The position numbers were made by a program, and so were the translations under genes. Source: DATIXJ01 sp963714795 (GTDB taxonomy: Bacteria > Bacteroidota > Ignavibacteria > UBA10030 > SZUA-254). From it: DNA of 64,000 bases. Location: the NCBI GenBank assembly GCA_963714795.1, contig CAVQPS010000009.1:310001-374000 (forward strand), in the 5' to 3' direction. The notes under the pieces are model-generated. The model did no database searches, was not told where the DNA came from, and saw only the letters and a program-made list of their open reading frames with translations. Position 1 is the stretch's first letter, and every line of letters starts with the position of its first letter. Positions 10,374-19,053 of this stretch are shown here, piece by piece.

Positions 10374-11019
10374 ATGCCTGAAAAAATCTTCGTTGCGGTT
10401 GCAGGAAATATCGGTTCGGGAAAGTCGTCGCTCACGCGGATGCTGAGCCAGCATTACGGCTGGAAATCATTTTACGAATCGGTGGAAGATAATCCGTACC
10501 TGTCGGATTTTTATGCCGATATGGGAAGGTGGTCGTTCAATTTGCAGGTCTATTTTTTGTCGAAACGTTTCAACGATCACAAAAAAATCGTCGACGGAAA
10601 AGACAGCGTCATTCAGGACAGGTCAATTTATGAAGATGCGGAAATTTTTGCCCGGAATCTTCATCTTATCGGAAAGATGGACGACCGCGACTACACGAAT
10701 TACGTCGAGTTGTATCGCGTGATGATGCAGTATCTTCGTCCTCCCGATTTATTGATTTTTCTCGATGCGCGGATTGAAACGCTTGTCAAGCAAATTGCGC
10801 GCCGCGGCCGCGAATACGAGCAAAGCATACCGCACAGTTACCTTGAACAGCTCAGCGGGCATTACAAAGATTGGATCGGCGCGTATAAACTTGGACCACT
10901 TGCTTGTCATTCCGTCGGATGAAGTCGATTTCGTGCATGAACGCGGCGATTTCAACCGCATGCTCATGCTTATTCAGGCAAAACTGATGGAGATTTCTTC
11001 CCCCATCGCCATCCGTTAA
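10374..11019 (+). pseudogene. Deoxynucleoside kinase, single-base frameshift near the 3' end
   Basis: The first frame (182 codons, stop 10922) encodes a deoxyadenosine/deoxyguanosine kinase-like salvage enzyme: the P-loop GNIGSGKSS (residues 11-19), the substrate region ESVEDNPYLSDFY, VIQDRSIYEDAEIF (DRS motif) and an arginine-rich lid (ARRGREYEQ). The expected C-terminus (LLVIPSDEVDFVHERGDF through LMEISSPIAIR, stop 11019) is in the next frame. One extra base near 10886-10900, for example in the GG of ttggacc, splits the gene. Joined, the product would be about 214 residues, the usual family length. The coding quality on both sides argues for an assembly error or very recent damage. A promoter lies immediately upstream. 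Confidence 0.8.
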
Positions 11020-11022
11020 TAA

Positions 11023-12690
11023 TTATTTTGCCCGCAGAAGTTTTTGGTATTCTTTCCCATCCTGTAACAACGCCACAGCTTTCTTCACCTGAACGTCATC
11101 TGCAAGAGATGCTTCGATTCTGCCGGTATCGCCTTTCCAGCGAGCCATCAATTCGATCTTGACAGCCGCAAGAATTTCATCGCTGTGCGGAGCGACGGCA
11201 TTTTTTTCTTCTTCATCGATCGATTTTTTCAACCGATCGATTTCATCCCGAACAGTCTTGCTGTATTTCGATTTATCAGCAATAGCAGAAAGTTCGGTGA
11301 GTTTCGTTTCACCTTCATCTTCATACACAAAATGCTGATCTTTGAGAAATTGTTGAAACGCATTCATCAACGAATCGGACGTCGATGGTACTGCCGCATG
11401 AACCGATCCATATTGGGTTGCAAATTTAAAATACATCGACTTCCGCAATAAATCGTTGTACACGAAACTGTGATCGCCGGGCATGACGGTCGTATCCGGC
11501 GTAATACCGCCTGCTTCATACACAAACCGGCCCTTCAATGTTTTAAACTGCTTTTTCAGACTATCGGGTGTCGTTTCAAACACGCCGTTGATATTTTTCC
11601 GTGCATAATTGATTTCCTGAATGCACCGGCCGCTTGGCGTATAATATTTGGCGGTGGTAATTTTTAATTGCGCGTTATACGATAACGGCGTGATCGTTTG
11701 GACAAGTCCTTTACCGAAACTTCTCGTTCCGAGAATGACGCCGCGGTCCAGGTCCTGAATCGCTCCGGCAACGATCTCACTGGCACTCGCGCTGCCGCGG
11801 TTGATCAGGACAACGAGCGGTACATCCGGCAGCATCGGTTCTTCTGCCGCAAAATATTTGCGCTCCGAATCCGGATTCCTTCCTTTTGTTGATACGACCT
11901 GGCTTCCTTTCGGCACAAATTTTTCCACGACGTCGACAGCTTCATCAAGCAATCCGCCGGGGTTATCCCGCAAGTCGAGGATCATTCCTTTGATCGTACC
12001 TTTGAGTTTCAATTCTTTGATTGCCAGCCGGAGTTCATCCCCGCCGCCGCGGGAAAAACGTTCGAGATGGACATACCCGATACCATCACCGACATAATTC
12101 GCATAGCTGAGATTCTTCAACTGAATTTCTTCCCGGATCACGGTAAACTCCATCGGTTTCGGTGCACCATCACGTTCCACCGTCAGATGGATTTCGGATC
12201 CCGGCTCTCCCCTTGTCATCGACCGTACATTATTGGGTTGCGTACCGGTCAGCGATTGTCCGTCGATTGCCAGAATCCGATCGCCCGGAAGCAATCCCTG
12301 CCGCTGCGCGGAATATCCGTCCATCAACGATAAAATTGTAATATAGCCGTCGCGAATGCCGATCGTCACGCCGATACCGCCGTATTTCCCAACGGTGATC
12401 AGCTCGACTTCATCTGCCTGTTGTTCACTGATGAAATTCGTGTATGGATCCAGCGTCCCCAGCATTCCGTCGATCCCGGCTTCCATAAATTTTTCCGGAT
12501 CGACTTCATCCACATAATTCAAAGCAACTTCCCGGTACACTCTTCCGAAAATATCGATACTTTTGTTGATCTTAAAAAAGTAATCGTCATCGGGCCGCTT
12601 AAAGCCAACAAGCAAGACGCTCGCGCCGACGACGATAACACACACCGACACCAGAAGAACATGTTTTCTGTTCGAGAACCATCGTTTCAT
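11023..12690 (-). CDS. ctpA: S41 carboxy-terminal processing protease
   Basis: A 555-residue serine protease anchored by one N-terminal membrane segment (about residues 11-30) and acting in the periplasm. Order: an N-terminal helical region with LGTLDPYTNFIS, a PDZ domain (about residues 85-165, GLLPGDRILAIDGQSL), then the S41 core with the catalytic serine in NRGSASASEIV and the lysine in SFGKGLVQ, a Ser-Lys dyad. It cleaves C-terminal tails of secreted or tagged proteins. ATG 12690 is preferred over upstream in-frame codons because a GGAG motif precedes it. It begins 1 base after the tmk stop, so it is cotranscribed with tmk. Confidence 0.93.
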   Translation of the reverse strand: MKRWFSNRKHVLLVSVCVIVVGASVLLVGFKRPDDDYFFKINKSIDIFGRVYREVALNYVDEVDPEKFMEAGIDGMLGTLDPYTNFISEQQADEVELITVGKYGGIGVTIGIRDGYITILSLMDGYSAQRQGLLPGDRILAIDGQSLTGTQPNNVRSMTRGEPGSEIHLTVERDGAPKPMEFTVIREEIQLKNLSYANYVGDGIGYVHLERFSRGGGDELRLAIKELKLKGTIKGMILDLRDNPGGLLDEAVDVVEKFVPKGSQVVSTKGRNPDSERKYFAAEEPMLPDVPLVVLINRGSASASEIVAGAIQDLDRGVILGTRSFGKGLVQTITPLSYNAQLKITTAKYYTPSGRCIQEINYARKNINGVFETTPDSLKKQFKTLKGRFVYEAGGITPDTTVMPGDHSFVYNDLLRKSMYFKFATQYGSVHAAVPSTSDSLMNAFQQFLKDQHFVYEDEGETKLTELSAIADKSKYSKTVRDEIDRLKKSIDEEEKNAVAPHSDEILAAVKIELMARWKGDTGRIEASLADDVQVKKAVALLQDGKEYQKLLRAK

Positions 12691-12691
12691 A

Positions 12692-13318
12692 TCAAACTCC
12701 AGAGTGAGACAACCGTGATTGAACAACCGAAACAATTTCGTTATGAATGACGTCAACGGATCTCATACCGTCGACAATGCGCCATCGCCGCGGTTCAGCT
12801 TTTGCAATGGCATGATAACCGGTACGCACACGCTCAAAAAATTCGCGACCGGCAGACTCCATCCGGTCGACCGGAACATTCGTGGCACGTTGCCGGCGAA
12901 TAACTTCATCGACGGTAACATCCACGAAGATGCTGATATCCGGAATTAATCCGGCAGTGGCAATTCTATTCAAGGATGCAACATCGGCGAGATCGATTCC
13001 GCGGCCGTAACCCTGATATGCCGTCGTCGAATCGTAGAACCGATCGCAGACGACAATAGTTCCGGCATCCAGCGCCGGACGGATAATTTCGGAAACCAAC
13101 TGCGACCGCGCCGCCGAAAAAAGCAATAACTCTGTTCGCTGCGTAAGCTCGAGATGTTTTTTATCCAGCACAAGTTCACGAACCTTTTCAGATACCGGTG
13201 TACCACCGGGCTCGCGCAACAAGACAGTCTCGCATCGCTGCTGGCGGAGAACATCGACAAGGAGCTTCGCCTGTGTCGATTTTCCGGAATAATCAATGCC
13301 TTCGAACGTAATAAACAT
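12692..13318 (-). CDS. tmk: Thymidylate kinase
   Basis: 208 residues, a normal length. It phosphorylates dTMP to dTDP in the cytoplasm. Visible motifs: P-loop FEGIDYSGKSTQ (residues 5-16), REPGGTP (dTMP binding), CDRFYDSTTAYQGYGRG (the DRF/Y motif), and a lid region with RRQRATN. It is the first gene of a tmk-ctpA pair read leftward, and it diverges from the ECF sigma gene across a ~300-base gap. Confidence 0.96.
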   Translation of the reverse strand: MFITFEGIDYSGKSTQAKLLVDVLRQQRCETVLLREPGGTPVSEKVRELVLDKKHLELTQRTELLLFSAARSQLVSEIIRPALDAGTIVVCDRFYDSTTAYQGYGRGIDLADVASLNRIATAGLIPDISIFVDVTVDEVIRRQRATNVPVDRMESAGREFFERVRTGYHAIAKAEPRRWRIVDGMRSVDVIHNEIVSVVQSRLSHSGV

Positions 13319-13616
13319 GTGTCAGGAAGAAAATTTATGCCTTTATTAAGGTAACCAAAATCTCTCTCTTATTCAATTCGCCATCATGCATACTGATAAC
13401 CGCACGAAAATTATTTACGATCAACGTCCTCCTTGCCTCTCAATCGATTTTTTGGTATGTTATCCAGAATTTTATTGTTTCTTTCGGGCGCTGGATCCGA
13501 ACGACGGCAATACAACCGATGTATACAGACATCGTTGAGATTTCCGGCTTTTGTATGCAATATTCATTTCATTGTTACGAAAGCGCGGGCTTGCTTCTTC
13601 GATTGTTGCAATAATA
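13319..13616. other. Divergent intergenic region between tmk and the ECF sigma gene
   Basis: 298 bases with no gene I can support. It must contain the promoters of both divergent units, but I could not pick out a convincing -35/-10 pair by eye. A short open frame at 13433-13663 has no recognisable content. An AT-rich stretch (13440-13480) is the most promoter-like part. Confidence 0.5.
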
Positions 13617-14297
13617 ATGAAACGGATGCCATCAAAAAATCTAAAAAAAACCGGTCGAGCTGACCGTCGCGATCGTAAATTTCCCAGAGAGGTTCAAAAA
13701 ATTTCTCCTGGAAAAATCGAATCGCGGAAAGAAGATTCCCGCCTGATCGCCGCGGCGCTTTCCGGATCGCAAGCGGGTTTCAAGCAATTGATGAAGAAAT
13801 ACCACGACCAGATTGCCAATCTGATTTTCCGCATCATCCATCAACAGGAGAACGTGGAAGATTTGACACAGGAGGTATTCATCAAAGCATTTGCTTCGTT
13901 GAAAAGCTTCAACGAGGAATATGCATTTTCCACATGGCTCTACAAGATCGCAACGAACAGCAGTATCGATTTCATCCGCAAGAAAAAACTGCAGACATTT
14001 TCCATCGATAAACCGGTTGCGCTCGAAGAAAGCGATTACACGTTCGAGCTTCCCGATTCAACGTATGAACCGGACAAACACATCATCCAAAAACAACGGA
14101 CGACTATTTTAGAAGAAGCGATCAACCAACTGCCGGAAAAATATAAACGCGTCATCCTCCTCCGGCATACGGAAGAACGCGATTACGGCGAAATAGCCAA
14201 AATTTTAAAACTTCCCATCGGCACCGTCAAAGCGCATATTTTTCGTGCGCGTGAGCTTCTCAATAAATACCTGCGTGACAAAATTTCTCATTATTGA
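13617..14297 (+). CDS. ECF-type RNA polymerase sigma factor
   Basis: About 226 residues from ATG 13617; an upstream in-frame start at 13551 is possible. A basic N-terminal extension of ~40 residues (KNLKKTGRADRRDRKFPRE) precedes sigma region 2 (YHDQIANLIFRIIHQQENVEDLTQEVFIKAF, then STWLYKIATNSSIDFIRKKK) and region 4 (LPEKYKRVILLRHTEERDYGEIAKILKLPIGTVKAHIFRARELL). These are the core-binding/-10 and helix-turn-helix -35 recognition regions. The next gene, a membrane-anchored toastrack-like protein, overlaps or follows directly and could modulate it, although it does not resemble a classical zinc anti-sigma factor. Confidence 0.92.
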   Translation: MKRMPSKNLKKTGRADRRDRKFPREVQKISPGKIESRKEDSRLIAAALSGSQAGFKQLMKKYHDQIANLIFRIIHQQENVEDLTQEVFIKAFASLKSFNEEYAFSTWLYKIATNSSIDFIRKKKLQTFSIDKPVALEESDYTFELPDSTYEPDKHIIQKQRTTILEEAINQLPEKYKRVILLRHTEERDYGEIAKILKLPIGTVKAHIFRARELLNKYLRDKISHY

Positions 14298-14332
14298 AAC
14301 ATTCAGGGCATACTATCGTACACTTCAATAAA

Positions 14333-15232
14333 ATGATGATGAAATTCCGATATCCATATATTCTTATCGTACCGGTAATTCTGGTTCTCGCGGCGACAGG
14401 TTTTATTTTTTATAAGGCATCGAACACCTATAAAAAAGACATTCCGTTATCCCATGAACAGGAATTAAAAGTAACGATCAATGCCGGGTACGGTGATATG
14501 TATCTTTCCCGCGGCGACGGTGCAACGCTTCTTCACGCGAACATCGATGCCGAATTGAAACACGACATCGACGACTACATCGAATATTCGTCGCGTGACA
14601 ATATCGGGTATCTCAACATTAGTACGTCGGATGAAAATTTCAAATCGAACAATGAACACAATCATTCCATCCATTTTAGCGGATTCGGAACGAACACCTG
14701 GGACATGCATTTCACCGATGCGATCCCGATTTCGTATGATGTGGAATTGGGCATGGGCAAGGCCGATTTTGATTTTAGCGGTTTATCGATTAAAGATTTG
14801 AACCTGTCGACTGGGGCCAGTTCGGTTGATATGCGGTTCGATAAACGCAACCGGTCGGTCATTGAAGATATGAATATCGAGTCCGGAGTAAGTAAGTTTC
14901 ATGCCGAAGGATTATGCAACGCCAATTTTTCGCATTTGAAATTTGAGGGTGGTGTCGGCAGTTACGAACTGGATTTCGGCGGGAAATTGGACAGAGAAGC
15001 GAATGTCGATATTGAAGTCGGGCTCGGTTCCTTAACCGTCATTATTCCCGAACATACCGGCGCAAAAATCGAATATGAAAAAAGCATCATCGCCCATATC
15101 TCTCTCGCCGATGATTTTTCCGAACAGGAACAGAACACCTATTACAGCGCCAATTATTATGACGCTCCGGGAAAATTAAATATGCACATCGAGGCGGGAC
15201 TGGGAAGCGTCAAAATCCGCCGACAACCGTAA
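14333..15232 (+). CDS. Membrane-anchored toastrack-like protein (LiaF/DUF2154/DUF4097-like)
   Basis: About 299 residues from ATG 14333; a TTG at 14294 overlapping the sigma-gene stop is the alternative. One N-terminal membrane anchor (YPYILIVPVILVLAATGFIF) is followed by a long all-beta domain of short repeated strands: VTINAGYGDMYLSRG, LSTGASSVDMRF, FEGGVGSYELDFGG, IEVGLGSLTVIIPEH and HIEAGLGSVKIRRQP. The recurring [G-x-G-S/D-hydrophobic] pattern is that of toastrack beta-solenoid domains, found in LiaF-type envelope-stress sensors. Its coupling to an ECF sigma gene suggests an envelope-sensing or regulator role, which is inference. Confidence 0.7.
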   Translation: MMMKFRYPYILIVPVILVLAATGFIFYKASNTYKKDIPLSHEQELKVTINAGYGDMYLSRGDGATLLHANIDAELKHDIDDYIEYSSRDNIGYLNISTSDENFKSNNEHNHSIHFSGFGTNTWDMHFTDAIPISYDVELGMGKADFDFSGLSIKDLNLSTGASSVDMRFDKRNRSVIEDMNIESGVSKFHAEGLCNANFSHLKFEGGVGSYELDFGGKLDREANVDIEVGLGSLTVIIPEHTGAKIEYEKSIIAHISLADDFSEQEQNTYYSANYYDAPGKLNMHIEAGLGSVKIRRQP

Positions 15233-15253
15233 GTTCATTCACCGCGTCACCGT

Positions 15254-17869
15254 TCACTTACCGAAGCGATAAAATAATCCCCATTTATCCGGTTCTTCAA
15301 ACTCAGGTTTTTTGGTAAGAGCGACCATGGCTTCATGATACGCCTGCGTTGAGGGTGTGCCGATGTGAATGCCGGTATAAAATATTTCACCGAAATATTT
15401 TTTCCCTTTCCGCTCACCCTGCCACATGGTCGTGATAACTGTCGGTGTTCCGTTGGCAAGAAACGCGAGCGGGGCATACCGCGATAGTTCTCCCGGATTC
15501 GGTGTAATATTGCTGAAGATCAAGGCCTGGGGCGGCGGACACGCCAACATTTCTCCCAGCCGGACATTGTGCAAACCAAACGGTGTCTTGCCATCCGATA
15601 ATATCGCTGCGGATTTATTCGGTACATCGGGGTCACTATGAAATTCTGCCGCAAAATGAAGAAGCTGATATGCTGCCGTATCGAGCGTTGTCAATGTTGC
15701 CGTGGAATTAAACAGCATCCGCGCCTTATCGTAAAAACCGCGGATATCTTTCAATTCGTACTCGACATCCCACGATGTTTTTCCCGGATGACCGATGCCG
15801 ATAATATCGGCAATATATTTCTCTTGCGGCACGGTAAAGAACAGTACCGCAGCGGTCGGAAGATAGCGAATATCAAAACGGTCGATCAACGGAGAACCGT
15901 TTTCCCGCAACGTATGAAACGGAAGCCATCCAAATTCTTTTGATGAAACGATATACAATATTGTCGACGAATCCATTTTATTCCGGATCGGATCGATAAG
16001 AGCGCCGGCAAGCACCGTTGACAACTGATCGATCCGGTTAATCATTCCCGCCTGACCGAACCGCAACGAGCCGTCATTCAGTCGCGGATCGCCGATCAGA
16101 CTCCTGTATTCCTGCACTAAATCCTGCACCCGGGAACCGGCCATTTGAGATTTCCGGATATAGGCAGAATCACGCGTCACCAAAAGCATGTATACTGCGG
16201 TGGGAAGAGGAATATATTCAATGACAGCACCATTACGCGGTAATGAATCCTGCACCTGCTTCAGCGTAAGCTGTCCGGGGGACAGCAACCACGTAAAATT
16301 CGGATTAAATTTTCTGACTTCATTCGCCTCAACGTGAATTTGACCGGCATATTGTTCGCTCATTTCGTTGAGCGCTTGGAGCAATGACGTGTTTTTCTTC
16401 TTTTCCGATACAAGTTCTGATGTCAAGCCATCCTGTGTCGATTCAAAGAAATGATATATATGTTGAAACTGAGCGATGGCATGATTCAGTTTTGGAGAAA
16501 ACGTCGTTATCGTCAGATCGGAAAAGAAACGATCGATATCGTGAAGATTTTTCCGTTCCGCAAGTTGAAACGTTTCCGCCGGTATATTGTTCGCGCACGA
16601 TGCCTGGAGAAGCGGATCATACCATTCCGTTTCGTCAATAGTCATAAATGCCCGGACATAATCTGAAAATCTGTTCGATAACGCAGAAGGATATTCGTAT
16701 TCATGAATTGCTTGACGGTAAACGGCGGCAGCACTATCCGGACCGTACTTCAATTCCATGATTCTCCCCTGTACAAAAAAAGCGAATGCCGAACCGAAAT
16801 GAAATCCCGTTTGTTGTGTTACCGTGAGGATATCACCACATCGTTTTAAGAGTTCGGATGTTGCCGTTCCCGATTTTGTTCCGCTTAATTTCCAATCACA
16901 GGCAATCAGCATCGCCTTCAACATTTGCTGATCGGCAACGTCATTGCCTTTTTCAGTTTGTTGTTCCGCATCGGCGTAATACATTCTTGCGTTTTCAACA
17001 TGCCGCGCCCGATAGGCAAGATTTCCCAATGCTGAAAGGAGATGTCCGCGGACAAGCGGATCCGTTTCCGGCACAATACGCCCGAGCGCCTGCGAATACG
17101 ACCGCAATGCACTGTCGGGAAAATTGAACGCGTACTGCACGTCGCCGAGCGCCGTATAGAGCGGTACAAATATAGCGTTGTCATTCGATGACGCAACTCT
17201 GTTATACCAGGCGTTCCATACGAAACGAGCTTTGTCGTATTGACCTGCCGCCTGATAGGCAAACATTTGTTTCGGAATATAGGTTGCGGAATTATCACGA
17301 TGATTCATCATGCTATCGGTTTGTGATAGCTCGGAAAGGAGAGATATCTCTTGATCATAATTGCCGAGACGATGGCTTGCATTGGCGGCTATCGCCAGAG
17401 AACGCATCATGTCGTCAAGATCGTTCAGCACTTTTGCCGATCCTGCGGCATCGGAGGCAAGAGTCAGTGCGGCATCGTCGTCATGCACATCATAATAGAA
17501 CTCCGACAGAAGAATACGTCCTTTCCGTTCCAGATTCTGGTCGCCGTACGATTGAAATGATTGCATGGCATTCTGATAGTCAATCAATGCACTATCATAT
17601 TTGCCGAGATTCTGATAACAGGAAGCCGCCAGGAGATAACTTCCTCCTGATGCGGAATCATTCTTTGCATCGACAAATTGCTGTATCGCAGCATTGATCA
17701 GAGGCAAAGCAGTGGCATAATCGCCATCGTTCATCAATGTCGAAGCCTGTCCGCATCGCTGGAATGCCTCCTGCACCGCGTCATTATGCCCGCATCCGCC
17801 AAGAAAAATGACACCGGCAGAAACCAGTGCGGCAAAAATTCCCGTTATCGTTCGTGAAAACCCCTGCAT
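15254..17869 (-). CDS. TPR-CHAT lipoprotein with no visible catalytic cysteine
   Basis: 871 residues. ATG 17869 is chosen because AAGGAG precedes it and a lipoprotein signal peptide (FAALVSAGVIFLGGC, lipobox LGGC) follows. Residues ~25-420 are TPR-like helical pairs (YLLAASCYQNLGKYDSALIDY and others). The C-terminal ~300 residues match a CHAT (caspase-like) domain: ILYIVSSKEFGWLPFHTL, LIDRFDIRYLPTAAVLFF, LLHFAAEFHSDPDVPN (His region), and PTVITTMWQGERKGKKYF. Where CHAT proteases have the LSACET cysteine, this protein has ALIFSNITPNPG, so the nucleophile seems lost. A surface- or periplasm-facing scaffold is more likely than a protease. Confidence 0.8.
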   Translation of the reverse strand: MQGFSRTITGIFAALVSAGVIFLGGCGHNDAVQEAFQRCGQASTLMNDGDYATALPLINAAIQQFVDAKNDSASGGSYLLAASCYQNLGKYDSALIDYQNAMQSFQSYGDQNLERKGRILLSEFYYDVHDDDAALTLASDAAGSAKVLNDLDDMMRSLAIAANASHRLGNYDQEISLLSELSQTDSMMNHRDNSATYIPKQMFAYQAAGQYDKARFVWNAWYNRVASSNDNAIFVPLYTALGDVQYAFNFPDSALRSYSQALGRIVPETDPLVRGHLLSALGNLAYRARHVENARMYYADAEQQTEKGNDVADQQMLKAMLIACDWKLSGTKSGTATSELLKRCGDILTVTQQTGFHFGSAFAFFVQGRIMELKYGPDSAAAVYRQAIHEYEYPSALSNRFSDYVRAFMTIDETEWYDPLLQASCANNIPAETFQLAERKNLHDIDRFFSDLTITTFSPKLNHAIAQFQHIYHFFESTQDGLTSELVSEKKKNTSLLQALNEMSEQYAGQIHVEANEVRKFNPNFTWLLSPGQLTLKQVQDSLPRNGAVIEYIPLPTAVYMLLVTRDSAYIRKSQMAGSRVQDLVQEYRSLIGDPRLNDGSLRFGQAGMINRIDQLSTVLAGALIDPIRNKMDSSTILYIVSSKEFGWLPFHTLRENGSPLIDRFDIRYLPTAAVLFFTVPQEKYIADIIGIGHPGKTSWDVEYELKDIRGFYDKARMLFNSTATLTTLDTAAYQLLHFAAEFHSDPDVPNKSAAILSDGKTPFGLHNVRLGEMLACPPPQALIFSNITPNPGELSRYAPLAFLANGTPTVITTMWQGERKGKKYFGEIFYTGIHIGTPSTQAYHEAMVALTKKPEFEEPDKWGLFYRFGK

Positions 17870-17912
17870 ACCGAAATTCTCCTTCATGTTCACATCGTAC
17901 AAAATCGTGTGG

Positions 17913-17941
17913 AATATAGAAAAGTCCTTTCAAAAATACAA
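17913..17941 (-). promoter_or_regulatory. Promoter of the TPR-CHAT lipoprotein gene
   Basis: On the minus strand, TTGTAT (17936-17941), a 17-base spacer and TATATT (17913-17918). It would give a leader of roughly 37 bases containing the AAGGAG ribosome-binding site of ATG 17869. Confidence 0.5.
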
Positions 17942-18023
17942 CGACCGGTTTGATTTGTATCGGGAAATTTTTACCTTATAACGCTATTGGGCGTTCCGGT
18001 GCTTCGGGGGACGTGGAAAATGT

Positions 18024-18039
18024 TGTGACGGCGGTCACA
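18024..18039 (+). promoter_or_regulatory. Perfect CRP-family operator
   Basis: TGTGACGGCGGTCACA is an exact match to the CRP consensus TGTGA-N6-TCACA. Its centre (18031.5) lies about 60-61 bases upstream of the +1 predicted from the promoter at 18056-18084, the classical class I activator position. The regulator is not in this window. Confidence 0.65.
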
Positions 18040-18055
18040 TCGTTCTTCATAGCCG

Positions 18056-18084
18056 TTGATTAAATCAACCGAGTTCGTTACTAT
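18056..18084 (+). promoter_or_regulatory. Promoter of the 18114-19593 operon
   Basis: TTGATT (18056-18061), a 17-base spacer and TACTAT (18079-18084). The predicted start near 18091-18093 leaves a ~22-base leader with an AAAAGGAG ribosome-binding site before ATG 18114. The CRP-type operator lies just upstream. Confidence 0.55.
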
Positions 18085-18113
18085 ATCAAATACTTTTTTT
18101 AAAAGGAGACTGT

Positions 18114-19016
18114 ATGCTGACTATTGCTGTTGTGCGCCGAATAATTCGTGCGCTTGTTGTTCTTTCCGGCGTAATGATGATGATGACAACCGGACAAGCC
18201 CAAAATCCCGTTGAAGACGCCATTCAACAATTAAGTTCGACGACGGTGAAGGGATATCTTCAACCGTTCATTGACGGAGTCGGCGCCGACCTGAATTCCG
18301 GTGTTTACCATTCCGCATATATCGGAACCGGTTTTTCACTCAAGCTCGAACTCGTCGCCATGGGAACACTCATCGGTGATGCACAAAAAGTCTATTCTGC
18401 CGTACCCCCGGTTCCATTCGATCAGACGCCGGTACAAACGGCGACAATTTTCGGCGGACAGGGAACCACTGTCCACGGACAGGGAGTCGATTATCAATTC
18501 CAGAACGGACAACTCAATTTATCGGCCGTCCCGCTTATTGTTCCTCAGCTTACCATCGGCAACCTCATGGGAACGCAAGCGGTCATCCGTTATATTCCCA
18601 TACCGGACATGAACAATTTTCCCAAATCGACATTTTTTGGGGTCGGTCTTCGCCACAGTATCAGCCAATACCTTCCCAATATTCCTGTGGATCTTGCGGC
18701 AAGCGCTTTTTACCAGCAGTTGACGATCGGCAGTTTGATGGAAGAAAAAACACTGAACTTCAGCGGAGAGGCAAGTAAATCATTTTCTATTCTGACGATT
18801 TATGGTGGAGTTCAATACGAATCCGCCACCATGACACTGGATTACGATTACAAGGGATATGGACCAGCCGATCATATTCATCTGGATCTTGATGGTCAGA
18901 ACAATTTTCGTTTTACGGCCGGACTGGGTCTCGATCTTCTTATTTTACACCTGAGCGCCGATGCTAACTTCGGTACCGTTACCGTGATCAGCGGTGCAGT
19001 CGGTTTCGGATTATAA
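18114..19016 (+). CDS. Exported DUF6588-like protein, probable outer-membrane beta protein
   Basis: 300 residues with a strong ribosome-binding site (AAAAGGAG) and a signal peptide ending at GQAQ (about residues 1-29). The mature part starts with an amphipathic helical region (VEDAIQQLSSTTVKGYLQPFIDGVGADLNSGVYHSAY). Alternating strands follow (FSLKLELVAMGTLIG, LTIGNLMGTQAVIRYIP, FFGVGLRHSISQYLP, FRFTAGLGLDLLILHLSADANFG), and it ends on the beta-signal-like GAVGFGL. It resembles DUF6588 proteins of Bacteroidota relatives, which have no known function. It is first in a two-gene unit with a lipoprotein and has a CRP-type operator upstream. Confidence 0.75.
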   Translation: MLTIAVVRRIIRALVVLSGVMMMMTTGQAQNPVEDAIQQLSSTTVKGYLQPFIDGVGADLNSGVYHSAYIGTGFSLKLELVAMGTLIGDAQKVYSAVPPVPFDQTPVQTATIFGGQGTTVHGQGVDYQFQNGQLNLSAVPLIVPQLTIGNLMGTQAVIRYIPIPDMNNFPKSTFFGVGLRHSISQYLPNIPVDLAASAFYQQLTIGSLMEEKTLNFSGEASKSFSILTIYGGVQYESATMTLDYDYKGYGPADHIHLDLDGQNNFRFTAGLGLDLLILHLSADANFGTVTVISGAVGFGL

Positions 19017-19053
19017 TGACAACCACACAAGTTTTTCTTTGAAAGGAATGGAT

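Noticed and set aside
13433..13663. Small + strand frame upstream of the ECF sigma gene
   Set aside because: Overlaps the sigma gene start in another frame, with low-quality composition and no ribosome-binding site.
18055..18069. Palindrome GTTGATTAAATCAAC as an FNR-type site
   Set aside because: FNR sites are TTGAT-N4-ATCAA; here the spacer is 3 bases, and the sequence is better explained as containing the -35 box TTGATT.
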